Assembly (NCBI GenBank): GCA_037951105.1
Contig: JBAMJV010005494.1
Location: forward strand, 62,001 to 126,000
Length of the DNA stretch: 64,000 nucleotides
DNA from: Echinarachnius parma
Taxonomy: Eukaryota; Echinodermata; Echinoidea; Clypeasteroida; Echinarachniidae
Direction of reading: 5' to 3'
Of the stretch, positions 54,308-62,619 are shown one piece after another (within the stretch, counting starts at the first letter, position 1; every line of letters begins with the position of its first letter). Both the position numbers and the translations under genes were made by a program. The notes under the pieces were generated by a model. It saw only the letters and a program-made list of their open reading frames with translations. It ran no database searches and was not told the origin of the DNA.

Positions 54308-54820
54308 AAGAAGAAGAAGAAGAAGAAGAAGAAGAAGAAGAAGAAGAAAAAGAAGGAGGAGGAGGAGGAGGAGGAGGAGGAGGAGGAGGAGGAGGAGGAG
54401 GAGGAGGAGGAGGAGGAGGAGGAGGAGGAGGAGGAGGAGGAGGAGGAGGAGGAGGAGGAGGAGGAGGAGGAGGAGGAGGAGGAGGAGGAGGAGGAGGAGG
54501 AGGAGGAGAGGAGGAGGAGGAGGAGGAGGAGGAGGAGGAGGAGGAGGAGGAGGAGGAGGAGGAGGAGGAGGAGGAGGAGGAGGAGGAGGAGGAGGAGGAG
54601 GAGGAGGAGGAGGAGGAGGAGGAGGAGGAGGAGGAGGAGGAGGAGAGGAGGAGGAGGAGGAGGAGGAGGAGGAGGAGGAGGAGGAGGAGGAGGAGGAGGA
54701 GGAGGAGGAGGGAGGAGGAGGAGAAGGAGGAGGAGAGGAGGAGGAGGAGGAGGAGGAGGAGAAGAGAAGAAGAAGAAGAAGAAGAAGAAGAAGAAGAAGA
54801 AGAAGAAGAAGAAGAAGAAT
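54308..54820 (+). repeat. (GAA)n-(GGA)n-(GAA)n polypurine tract
   Basis: GAA repeats (54308-54350) pass into about 400 bp of GGA repeats with a few GAGAGG phase breaks, then back to GAA repeats (54766-54818). The order is symmetrical. Frames of 188-189 codons over it are artefacts. Confidence 0.97.
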
Positions 54821-54821
54821 G

Positions 54822-54899
54822 TTAACCTGTTCCTTTCTAGATTTGTCTATCCCCATCGAGTTAAAACAGGGCTCACCAGGTTCCCATCTCTAGGTAAAT
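54822..54899 (+). mobile_element. TTAA-80 element, right end eroded
   Basis: TTAACCTGTTCCTTTCTAGA to CACCAGGTTCCCATCTCTAG, GTAAATT. It directly abuts the GAA tract. Confidence 0.78.
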
Positions 54900-55095
54900 T
54901 ATATCAGAGAAAGCAACTATCTAGATCTAAATGATGCATTACAATATTTTCCTGAACAACCTTTAGAAGCTAATCTGAAAAGTATTACCTCGTGTTTTTG
55001 TCCTGCTTGGCAAATGTCACTTTTGACAGCATCAATGTTTCAAACTACATCTTCTTCTGTTTGTAGGTGCTTGCATCAACCCATTGCATGTACAC

Positions 55096-55187
55096 TTAAC
55101 TCCTAACGTGCCAAGCTCGCATTTTTGCGAGTTACAATGCACACAAATGCCATAGAGCATTAACATCCCTGGCACGTTAGGAGTTAA
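55096..55187 (+). mobile_element. TTAA-88 element, best copy, perfect 18 bp TIRs
   Basis: TTAACTCCTAACGTGCCA at the left is the exact complement of TGGCACGTTAGGAGTTAA at the right. The interior reads AGCTCGCATTTTTGCGAGTT, ACAATGCACACAAATGCCAT, AGAGCATTAACATCCC. Confidence 0.95.
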
Positions 55188-55199
55188 GAAACCTTACAG

Positions 55200-55316
55200 T
55201 AGGTCCTGGACTGAGGGAACCGGGTGGGCTGTGCACAAAGTCTATGGGGATTTCAGAATATCAAAGGGAACAGGTTAACTGTCCGGAAATTACAACATTT
55301 CGCAGGGAACGGATTA
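55200..55316 (-). mobile_element. TTAA-80 element plus trailing half copy
   Basis: GGAACCGGGTGGGCTGTGCA, CAAAGTCTATGGGGATTTCA to AAAGGGAACAGGTTAA at 55278. A further GCAGGGAACGGATTAA ends at 55316, so a second partial copy shares the array. The left terminus is degraded. Confidence 0.8.
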
Positions 55317-55319
55317 ACT

Positions 55320-55780
55320 TCAGTTCCCCGTTTCATCCACAAGGATTTAGGTGATGAATTTCTCACAAATTCCTGTCATTTTTCATGAATTTTAGATTTT
55401 TCCGATGTCTCATCCGAAGCGATATAAAAAACGAAAAAAATGGTGTGACTTTTTATGCATTAATCATACAGCAGTCAGGGTCGAGAAAGTTCTAAAGCTG
55501 ATTAGACTTTTCTGATCTTGAATGCGATTAATTTTAAGTAAATGGATATTTACAGTCAATACAAATATGGGTTCATCTTTAATTGGCCTATTTTTGCATA
55601 ATGTGCAGAGTGTAGAAATTTAACTCGGTATTCCAACTCAATGTTAGCTATATTTCAAAAACCAGGTTTCCCCAAATGGATCCTCTTTCAAATTTAATAC
55701 ATCCATGGGGACAATTTCAAAAGGCCCCAATTACTGTAATTTCAATATTGGAAGCCAAGTTCCTGCCAGGCAAATCTCAC
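55320..55780. other. No recognised feature
   Basis: No repeat of the window and no coding signal was noticed. Confidence 0.5.
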
Positions 55781-55784
55781 ACAC

Positions 55785-55864
55785 TTAACCCATTGCTTAC
55801 AGGAACAGGGTGGGCTATGTACAAAGTCTATGGGGATTCCAGAATGTTGAAGGGAAGGGGTTAA
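55785..55864 (-). mobile_element. TTAA-80 element, 80 bp copy
   Basis: TTAACCCATTGCTTACAGGA to GTTGAAGGGAAGGGGTTAA. It runs straight into (TAA)n at 55863-55880, which may be the tail of an inverted SINE fragment (TATTTATAACGTGCGCAC). Confidence 0.9.
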
Positions 55865-56001
55865 TAATAATAATAATAATTCTATATTTATAACGTGCGC
55901 ACATCTGTCCATGGATGTAATTAGAAATTAATATGAGCTGTTTCATGCACTAGGTTTTTCTTTATAAAAAAATGGTGTCAGACACATACATTGGCATATA
56001 G

Positions 56002-56126
56002 CAGTGATGGGCGCAGGGGGCATGTGCTCCCCCCCCCCCCCCCCCCAATAATTCAATAGAGTGTTCCCCCTTGCCCTAATAATTTGCATGCCCCCTTTAA
56101 TCATTATCAGTCTGACTACGCCACAT
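56002..56126. mobile_element. hAT-like MITE, CAGTGGCGTAG family, short copy
   Basis: CAGTGATGGGCGCAGGGGGC, ATGTGCT, a C-run, AATAATTCAATAG, GTGTTCCCCCTTG to GACTACGCCACAT. The CACGTG of the other two copies is CATGTG here. Confidence 0.65.
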
Positions 56127-56143
56127 CCCTGATCACATATGAT

Positions 56144-56611
56144 CAGAGATGCCAACCTTCACAAACCAAAAAAAGTATTCTGAGAGGTAAAAAACAGTAT
56201 TTTGAACCAAAAAAAAGTATTTTTAGAGCTGCCAACCTTTAGAGGCAAAAAAACATTTTTTCGCGAAGCAAATTCGCGCAGCAAAAATACCCTTTACGCA
56301 CACGTTAATATAAAAGTTGGTTCGGTCGATCACACCAGCGTTTTTATAAGTTTGTTCAGTTTATTTGTGTTATATTTAAAATATGTATCTGGAGTAATAG
56401 TTAATCAGGGTTCAACGTAAATTTTGTTGCCTTTTTCCGATCGTTTCTATAGGGAGTACCAGAAAAAGAAAAAAAAAAGAAGAAAAAAAAAATCGTTTTT
56501 TTTTTTTTTTATTTTTTAAGAAAACGTATTTTATTAGGGGAAAACGTACTGCCGTATTTTGCGTGAAAAAACGTAACAAATACGGCAAAAACGGAACGGT
56601 TGGCATCTCTG
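56144..56611. mobile_element. hAT-like MITE, CAGAGATGCCAACC family, copy 2
   Basis: The same 14 bp TIRs as 45252-45731, with TATGAT on both sides (56138-56143, 56612-56617). The poly-A/T segment near 56465-56518 differs in length. The 69-codon minus-strand frame in it is spurious. Confidence 0.92.
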
Positions 56612-56696
56612 TATGATGCATCTACATCTTAGGAGCAAGTTCACCATGTCCAAATCTCATGTAAAAATCGAATCCCCAGTGGGGAAAATATGACAC

Positions 56697-57078
56697 TTAA
56701 AAGGATCTAGTAACTTTGTGCAAAAAGTGATGACCAGTTGAAAAAAATGATTTTACATGTTTATCAGCTGATTTGTTCACTGAGCAATGTGTGAAAATTT
56801 CACATTTAAAATGGATGTTATATGGACGAACTTTGCTAAAATGTGAGGTGATATTTGAGAACTCATTGCACTGACTTTGTACAGATATAATTTTCCAGTT
56901 GATAATTAAATTAAAAACACTTCAATTGTAAATATCTTTTTAACAAAAGGGAAATTTGAAAAACCGAAGCCCAGGTCCAATGCTTCTATTGTTAATATGA
57001 ATACAACAAGGTATGAATGAACCACTAGAGATCTAAGCAAATTGTGTAGATTTGGACAATGTTACTGGATCCCTTTAA
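56697..57078 (-). mobile_element. TTAAAGGG ~390 bp family, full-length copy
   Basis: TTAAAAGGATCTAGTAACTT to ATGTTACTGGATCCCTTTAA. More diverged than 27438 but collinear. Confidence 0.88.
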
Positions 57079-57079
57079 T

Positions 57080-57568
57080 GTGAGCTGTTTGAGACATCCC
57101 GTTTGGGAAAAGGGGCATCTGCTTCAAATGATGGATGAGGCCGATCTCCCAATGCCCCAAACTCATCTAAAAATCAAAAGTCAATTCTGTTTCCCCATCG
57201 GGCAAACGTCACTTTAAAACGAATCATTACCTCAAATTCTTTGAAGTTTGTCTAGAGGTTTCCTTTCTTGTTTACAAGATTTTCTCTACTCGTTGACCAT
57301 TAAAATGAGAACTATATATCGCATGGGAATATATCGCATGGGAATGGAAATTTTAACGCCATGATACAACTCTCATGTGATTCGGCATGAATTTATGAAA
57401 TGTCATCCGCAGGGCATTAAAGGGAATCAGAAGAATCTGGAATTTAAATCTTCTAGTAACACATGGTTAGCAACATGTGTCAATGCATATTTTTATTTCA
57501 AACATAGGGAAAATGACAATTAAAAAAATATAAAAGGGCTTCAGGAACCAACAACCATGAATCATCAC
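57080..57568. other. No recognised feature
   Basis: Only a short duplication, ATATCGCATGGGAATAT, at 57318-57350. Confidence 0.45.
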
Positions 57569-57571
57569 GGG

Positions 57572-57644
57572 AGTTTTCTAGCTCAGTTGGTAGAAACACT
57601 GGTCTAGCAATCCGAAGGTCTCAAGTTCGAATTTTGCAGAAACT
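57572..57644 (+). pseudogene. tRNA-Ala(AGC)-like sequence, tRNA pseudogene or SINE head
   Basis: A-box-like TAGCTCAGTTGG (57579-57590) and B-box-like AGTTCGAATT (57624-57633) lie at normal tRNA spacing. CTAGCAA would be an anticodon loop with AGC. AGTTTT (57572) can pair with GAAACT (57639-57644) as an acceptor. The D, anticodon and T stems have several mismatches, so it is unlikely to be a working tRNA. Either a decayed tRNA or the head of a tRNA-derived SINE fits. Confidence 0.6.
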
Positions 57645-57864
57645 GCACAAACAAAGTAAACATTTGCAAAATAATTTGAAGTAAAATTAAGTATCGGTAG
57701 ATTTCAATTTCAATTTCAATTTTATCTCACATTTCTAAAAAAAACAGATCTACTATTTGAGCAAGAGATATTGTGCTTTTAGATTTGAATGGTCAAGTAT
57801 TTTTTCTTTTACCTTTTAACAAAAAATCTGCCTTCCTGTAAACCAGGCTCCTGTAGGCAATGGT

Positions 57865-57944
57865 TTAACCCCTTGGCTACGGGAACCGGGTGGGCTGTGT
57901 ATAAAGTCTATGGGGATTTCATAAACTCGTAGGCAATAGGTTAA
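57865..57944 (-). mobile_element. TTAA-80 element, 80 bp copy, with adjacent half copy
   Basis: TTAACCCCTTGGCTACGGGA to CTCGTAGGCAATAGGTTAA. Immediately left, ACCAGGCTCCTGTAGGCAAT, GGTTTAA (57842-57868) is the 3' half of a second copy in the opposite sense. Confidence 0.88.
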
Positions 57945-58049
57945 TAGTCTTAATACCATGCCTGGCTTCCTCCTCCTCCTCCTCCTCCCCCATCCATACG
58001 TGCACATCTCATCCCCAAGACTACCACAGCCAATTAGCGGCCACTACAA

Positions 58050-58370
58050 ACACGCTTCATGAATGCGTCTTTAACGAGAACAGTGACCTTCGACGGTCGC
58101 CTGTCCGAGCCACGAGCCGAGAATAGCCCCGAGGTTGTCGCTTGTTCGTCCACCTCCGGCTAATTTCAATACAAATTTGCTTTTTAGGGTGACTGTAAAA
58201 TGACTCTGCTCGTCTTAAGCTTCTAATAATCATGAAGTCGCAGTCGCACTCGTGTGTGTAGACGACATCACGTAGGAGATTGCTTTCAAAGTGATTGCAA
58301 AAAGACGCTGCTCGTCTTAAGCTTATAAGTAGTTGCACTTATGTGTGTAGAAGATCACGTATGAGTGGCA
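58050..58370 (+). repeat. Two ~100 bp units
   Basis: Units share AxGACxCTGCTCGTCTTAAG, CTTxTAA and GTGTGTGTAGA(C/A)GA, at 58190-58265 and 58300-58365. The 93-codon minus-strand frame over them has no recognised domain. Confidence 0.55.
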
Positions 58371-58392
58371 CTTATTACAAACCTGCTGAGGT

Positions 58393-58823
58393 TTAAAGGG
58401 TACCACCACCCAAAAATAATATTCTTATTAAAGAAAGGTAACATCTTTAGTATTCCATTCCATCAACAAGTTCACAAAAATATGTTTCCAGAAAAAAAAT
58501 ATATAATTGGAAACGCACCACCATTCTAAAGCATGCGTTAATGCGGTCTGAATTACGCAGACTGCTATGTGTGCGGTGAATTGCAATGTGTGCAGAGCGA
58601 ACAAATCGCCCGGGAATCTATTGTTTACAAACGTGCGCGTGAATAGCATTGGCGCACTCGCAAATGGTGGGAACAAGGAAATAGCAGTGGTGGAAATTAA
58701 TTGCTTTGTTTATGAATTACACAACCCTTTGCAAAATGTTGGGTATCTACATGTATTTGATATCACAAAACGGTACCAAAACATATAATAATGTGTTGTT
58801 CTTTGCCTGGTGGTCCCCTTTAA
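58393..58823 (-). mobile_element. TTAAAGGG MITE, GGACCACCAGGCAAAG family, copy 2
   Basis: TTAAAGGGTACCACCACCCA to TTTGCCTGGTGGTCCCCTTT, AA, inverted relative to 53791. CATTGGCGCACTCGCAAAT in the middle corresponds to the other copy's ATTTGCGAGTGCGCCAATG. Confidence 0.92.
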
Positions 58824-58872
58824 GTGTGCACTCACCCTAGGCAAGGCTTGTTACATTTACTATGGATTAACC

Positions 58873-59101
58873 TAAAGCCCTCCATACACAGAGCCGACTC
58901 GACCCGATCCGACTGGTTTTCAGTCAGTTCAGCTCAGTATACGTTGCCTCAGGACTCGTGCTTTGCCTGTTAAGAGCTAGTGGGAGATCATTCGAGGCCG
59001 ATTCAACATGTTGAATCGGCTACGACTGAGCGAAACCGACTCTAGCCTGACTGAAAACCAGTCGGATCGGGTCGAGTCGGCTCTGTGTGCAGTGGGCTTA
59101 A
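58873..59101. mobile_element. TTAAGCCC MITE, CGACTCGACCCGAT family, copy 2
   Basis: TAAAGCCCTCCATACACAGA, GCCGACTCGACCCGATCCGA at the left; reversed right end TTAAGCCCACTGCACACAGA, GCCGACTCGACCCGATCCGA. The left flank lost one T of TTAA. An extra inner hairpin, GCCGATTCAACATGTTGAATCGGC, is divided here as GCCGATTCAACA / TGTTGAATCGGC. Confidence 0.9.
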
Positions 59102-59104
59102 GAC

Positions 59105-59825
59105 TTGTAAGGCAAACTACTCTAACTGTGATAGGGATAAGATGGGCTATGATTATAAAAATCTAGGGTTTAAGGTCAAGGTGTATCCTGAGGTTATCAC
59201 AGACTTGGGTCCATGGAGAAATACCAGGTTTCACACGTTTCTCACTAAACCATATAAACTTATTTTTCGGGACATGTGAACATGATTGCACTTCAGTAAC
59301 GAATGTTCGTGGGTAATGAATGCTAATCAAACAACAGACTCTCATTAAGATTAAGACAGATGAAGAATTTAAGTTATAGATAGATCGATCTATATCAATT
59401 GGTATTTCATAAGAATTAGCATTTTAAAATTTCCATCACAATACAAATATTTACCTACAAAATTTGTAGCTGTCATCTACAGCCTTCGTTAGTGTTGTGA
59501 GCCGACTTGACCTTTGTGACATAACGATGAATCATCGGTTCGCAGACATTCGGTAGCGCAGACATTCGGTAGCTTTTATCGCTTCCCATCTTAAAATGCT
59601 AATTCAGATAAAGAATTATTTAGGCACAGTCTGCCATTGGATTCAGAACTTCTTGCAAAACACCCTGCGGCACGGCCCCCTACTTTAAAAAACATTCCCC
59701 AACATGATCGCACATCGCTATCGAATGTTCACAGTCGTAAATATGCTAATCGCAACAGAATGGGGAAAGATGTTTCACAGTTGCACATACTTGATTCAGA
59801 GCTGGCTGCATTAATAACTCTGTCC
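59105..59825. other. No gene recognised; short duplications
   Basis: CAGACATTCGGTAGC occurs twice in tandem at 59542-59572. CGAATGTTC plus GCTAATC words repeat at about 59298 and 59720. No domain is seen in the 64-71 codon frames. Confidence 0.4.
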
Positions 59826-59829
59826 TTAG

Positions 59830-60730
59830 AATCATGCCTCATCGCCATGTGAGTTAGAGTGCGGGGTCAGGGAAGGTGAGTGGAGGGGGGGGGGGAGAAG
59901 GGGGAAAGGATGAAATCAAAAGGAAGAGCGAGAAAGAAAAAAAATGTGAAAACACCCTTTGCCATTCCAGTTTTTGAGCATATTATCCTTTCTAATAATG
60001 CCTCCTTGCATATATGAGTAAGAATGAGGGGGGAGGGAAGGTGAGTGGGGAGAGGGGGGAGGGAAGGTTGGTGGGGAGAGAGAGAAGGGAGAAAGGATGA
60101 AAATTAAAAGGAATAGCGAGAAAAAAAGATTTTGAAAACACCCTTTGCCATTCCTGTTTGTGAGCAGATACTTTTATTATCCTTTCTAATAATGTATCAT
60201 TGCCATATATGAGTAAGAATGAGGGGGGGGGAGCCCGGGGGGGGGTACTCAGATTATAGTCGGACGGGGGTGTGCGGCTGAGTTTTGGGTGTATTTCCCG
60301 CAAATTTTGTGGTTTTAAGTTAGCGAGCGTAGCGAGCTTGAAAATTTTTGCAATTTCACATCGGCAAATCCCAAAATCCCGTATAAAAAAGGGGAAATAT
60401 GAAAAAAGGGACCCATGTCTAAGGATTTTTTTGATGAAAAGGGGACCCATGTCTAAGGATCTTTCTTGAAAAAGTCACCCTTCCCAGCGGCACATCCCCG
60501 TATACCCAATATTATCAAACAGTCAGGCAAGTGCAAGTTTTTTTATTTTGTTTGTGCCCCGAAAACCTGAATGTGGCGGTCCCAAACAGAGTACAAGAGG
60601 GTGGGAAAGTGACAGAAGAGACAGGGAGAGAACAGGATTAAATGGAAATGAATCTAGACCTGTGTTCTCTGAAAAAAGTATTTGAAAACACTGGTTGCCA
60701 TCTTTAGTTTGTAAGCAGATCCTATCATTT
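59830..60730 (+). repeat. ~190 bp tandem array, three units, split by another element
   Basis: Units share GGGGGAAAGGATGAAA, GAAAACACCCTTTGCCATTC, CTTTTATTATCCTTTCTAAT and CATATATGAGTAAGAATGAG. The third unit (60590-60730) is diverged and separated by the 60241-60506 element. Confidence 0.75.
60241..60506. mobile_element. Possible MITE with ACGGGG(A/G)TGTGCNGCTG ends
   Basis: GGGTACTCAG...GACGGGGGTGTGCGGCTGAG at the left is mirrored by CCCAGCGGCACATCCCCGTA, TACCC at the right. The body has TTAGCGAGCGTAGCGAGCTT and two copies of AAGGGGACCCATGTCTAAGG. Confidence 0.6.
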
Positions 60731-60807
60731 AATTTGCATCTTGTTCTTTTCTTTTCTACAATCCGTACAAAACAAAAGAACAAATCTATGCAAATTAAAT
60801 GATAGGA
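60720..60807. repeat. Foldback, 20 bp perfect outer arms
   Basis: TCCTATCATTTAATTTGCAT (60720-60739) is the exact complement of 60788-60807. An inner GTTCTTTT / AAAAGAAC also pairs. The left arm overlaps the end of the ~190 bp array unit. Confidence 0.85.
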
Positions 60808-60809
60808 AC

Positions 60810-61495
60810 AGTGTTTCTACCACAAAACTAAAACTATTCATAAAATGTATTTTATCTGACCATCGAGTACATTAGACCCCTGCTTACTTGGATATATATA
60901 CTTTTGCATGGTATGATATCAACCCCTTTAAAAAGTGTACCTGATTGTGTGATGAACATTAAATGGTCAAATCCTACCCCCTTAACAAGGTGTTCCCCCT
61001 TTACATGTTCCTCCATTAAGTGGATACATGGCAATTGAGTAGGCTTCCAACATTTTACAACAGGTGGATTTCAAATATTTGCATTTTGTGTAATGTTCAC
61101 TACACAGCTAACTTCAGTTGATACACCAGGCCAGCCATCCCTGCATCAATTGATTAACTACATGTAATATATTTGATCACCTTAATTTCACGATGGCTCA
61201 TCACGTGCCAATATTTCCAGCGCTTTTAATTAAGCCCCCGTGCAAGGTCTTCAACAAATTAAATGTATGTACGGAGAGAGTGCATACAGCATGCAACAAC
61301 TTGGACCAGTACTGCCCAGGCATGCACATCATGCTAATTAAACTGTTGAATCAATATGCTGACTCTTTATATGCATGCGTTGCAATTGATAATGAATGCG
61401 TCTATTGGTCATCTAGTACTATAGCATTGCCGGTAAACACAGTTACAAAGCATATTAACGCTTTGAAAGTGAAATCACAAGTGTACTGGTCAAAT
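60810..61495. other. Open frame of 123 codons without recognised domain
   Basis: A frame from an ATG at 61193 runs to 61564. Its last ~20 codons are read from a TTAA-80 copy, so it is not a conserved gene as it stands. The first ~100 residues (MAHHVPIFPALLIKPPCKVF...) show no motif or low complexity. No splice or promoter evidence. Confidence 0.2.
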
Positions 61496-61575
61496 TTAAG
61501 CTGTTCCCTACTAGAGTTTTGCAATCCCCATAGAGTTAATACAGGACCCACCAGGTTCCCATAGGCAATGGGTAA
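61496..61575 (+). mobile_element. TTAA-80 element, 80 bp copy
   Basis: TTAAGCTGTTCCCTACTAGA to CCCATAGGCAATGGGTAA. It is directly followed by a second copy. Confidence 0.85.
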
Positions 61576-62033
61576 ACCTGTTCTCTACTACAGCGCTTCT
61601 CAACCGGTGGGCCGCGGCCCACTGGTGGGCCGCGAAGCTCTCTCAAGTGGGCCGCGAGGTCGCCAAAAATGAAATTTTAAAAATTCTGTGGTAGTCCACG
61701 TCCTGGCCGATTTTATTCGGTGCGCATTCCCTTAAACGCTTTCTTCGCCTGATGGCGCAATCCCGTAATGATTCACTTTCCCCCGGCCCCCCTATGTAGT
61801 TGAGGTTGAAATAATCTCCGTACAGTTTTCTATATTCTTGTGTTTTTATTGTAATTTTTTCATTTTTTCCAAATATGTTTTTGTAAGGTGGGCCTCGAAA
61901 AAATTTGTAGCTGAGCCAAAGTGGGCCTCGGGTTAAAAAAGGTTGAGAAGCACTGCTTTATACTAGATTTCCCAATCCCAAATGATGAAGTTAACACAGG
62001 GCTCACCAAGTTCCCATCTAGGCAATGATTTAA
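61572..62033 (+). mobile_element. TTAA-80 element interrupted by a hAT-like MITE
   Basis: The left part, GTAAACCTGTTCTCTACTA (61572-61590), and right part, TACTAGATTTCCCAATCCC to CATCTAGGCAATGATTTAA (61961-62033), rebuild one copy once 61591-61955 and its target duplication are set aside. Confidence 0.88.
61591..61955. mobile_element. hAT-like MITE, 365 bp, nested in a TTAA-80 copy
   Basis: CAGCGCTTCTCAACCGGTGG at the left and AAAAAGGTTGAGAAGCACTG at the right (15 bp TIRs, one mismatch). CTCTACTA precedes it; CTTTATACTA follows, consistent with a decayed 8 bp duplication. GGGCCGCG words near the left end recall Tip100/Zaphod-type hAT ends. No transposase frame. Confidence 0.88.
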
Positions 62034-62298
62034 TTCTACTAGCATTGCAGTAAAACACACCCGTAAAGTTCTGCAAATCGTTGAGTTTGAATGCCAAATT
62101 GCTATGATGTATATTGGTCAGATTTCACTGCATACATAATACACTGTGCACAGAAAACAAGTTAAATTGCACAAATTCAATACACAGGATTAGAAACAAC
62201 TTCTAACCAAGGATATTTGCGACGGATCATCTTTGACATACTGTAGGAAGATAATAATAACTTTTTTAAGGCGGGCCTGCTGGACAGTTAGAGTAGTG

Positions 62299-62615
62299 CC
62301 TATCAGAAAGAACACACTGTGGTTCACAGTGTGGACCACAGTGTTAAATTGGAGCATTTTGACAGTGTAAAAACCAACTCACACTGTGAACACACTGTAA
62401 ATTCACTGTGGTCACACTGTGAGTGAACTCTCGCCACAGTGTGAAATTGCCTACAGGTGTTTACAGTGTGTAAAATAGTGCGCTCACACTGTGTATCTCA
62501 GCAATTTCAGTGTGTTCACGGTGTGATGAGTGTTCACACTGTAAAAACGCTCCAATTTAACATCTATAGTCTACAGTGTGTTCACACTGCGGCACACTGT
62601 GATCTTTCCGGTAGG
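62299..62615. mobile_element. Palindromic element built of CACTGTG/CACAGTG words
   Basis: CCTATCAGAAAGAACACACT at the left faces, reversed, CCTACCGGAAAGATCACAGT at the right. About 17 CACACTGTG-like words in both orientations fill the 317 bp. GTTAAATTGGAGC / GCTCCAATTTAAC forms a further inner arm. The TIR is about 70 bp, interrupted. The superfamily is unknown. Confidence 0.8.
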
Positions 62616-62619
62616 GGTT

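Noticed and set aside
54259-54856. 188-189-codon frames rich in Glu, Gly, Arg or Leu, Pro
   Set aside because: Microsatellite translation; both strands and all frames are open.
61193-61564. 123-codon frame as a gene
   Set aside because: The C-terminal part is read from a TTAA-80 copy, and the rest has no recognised domain, splice signal or promoter.
62299-62615. RAG recombination signal sequences
   Set aside because: Heptamers are abundant, but no nonamer at 12 or 23 spacing is visible; the words are better explained as the element's own repetition.
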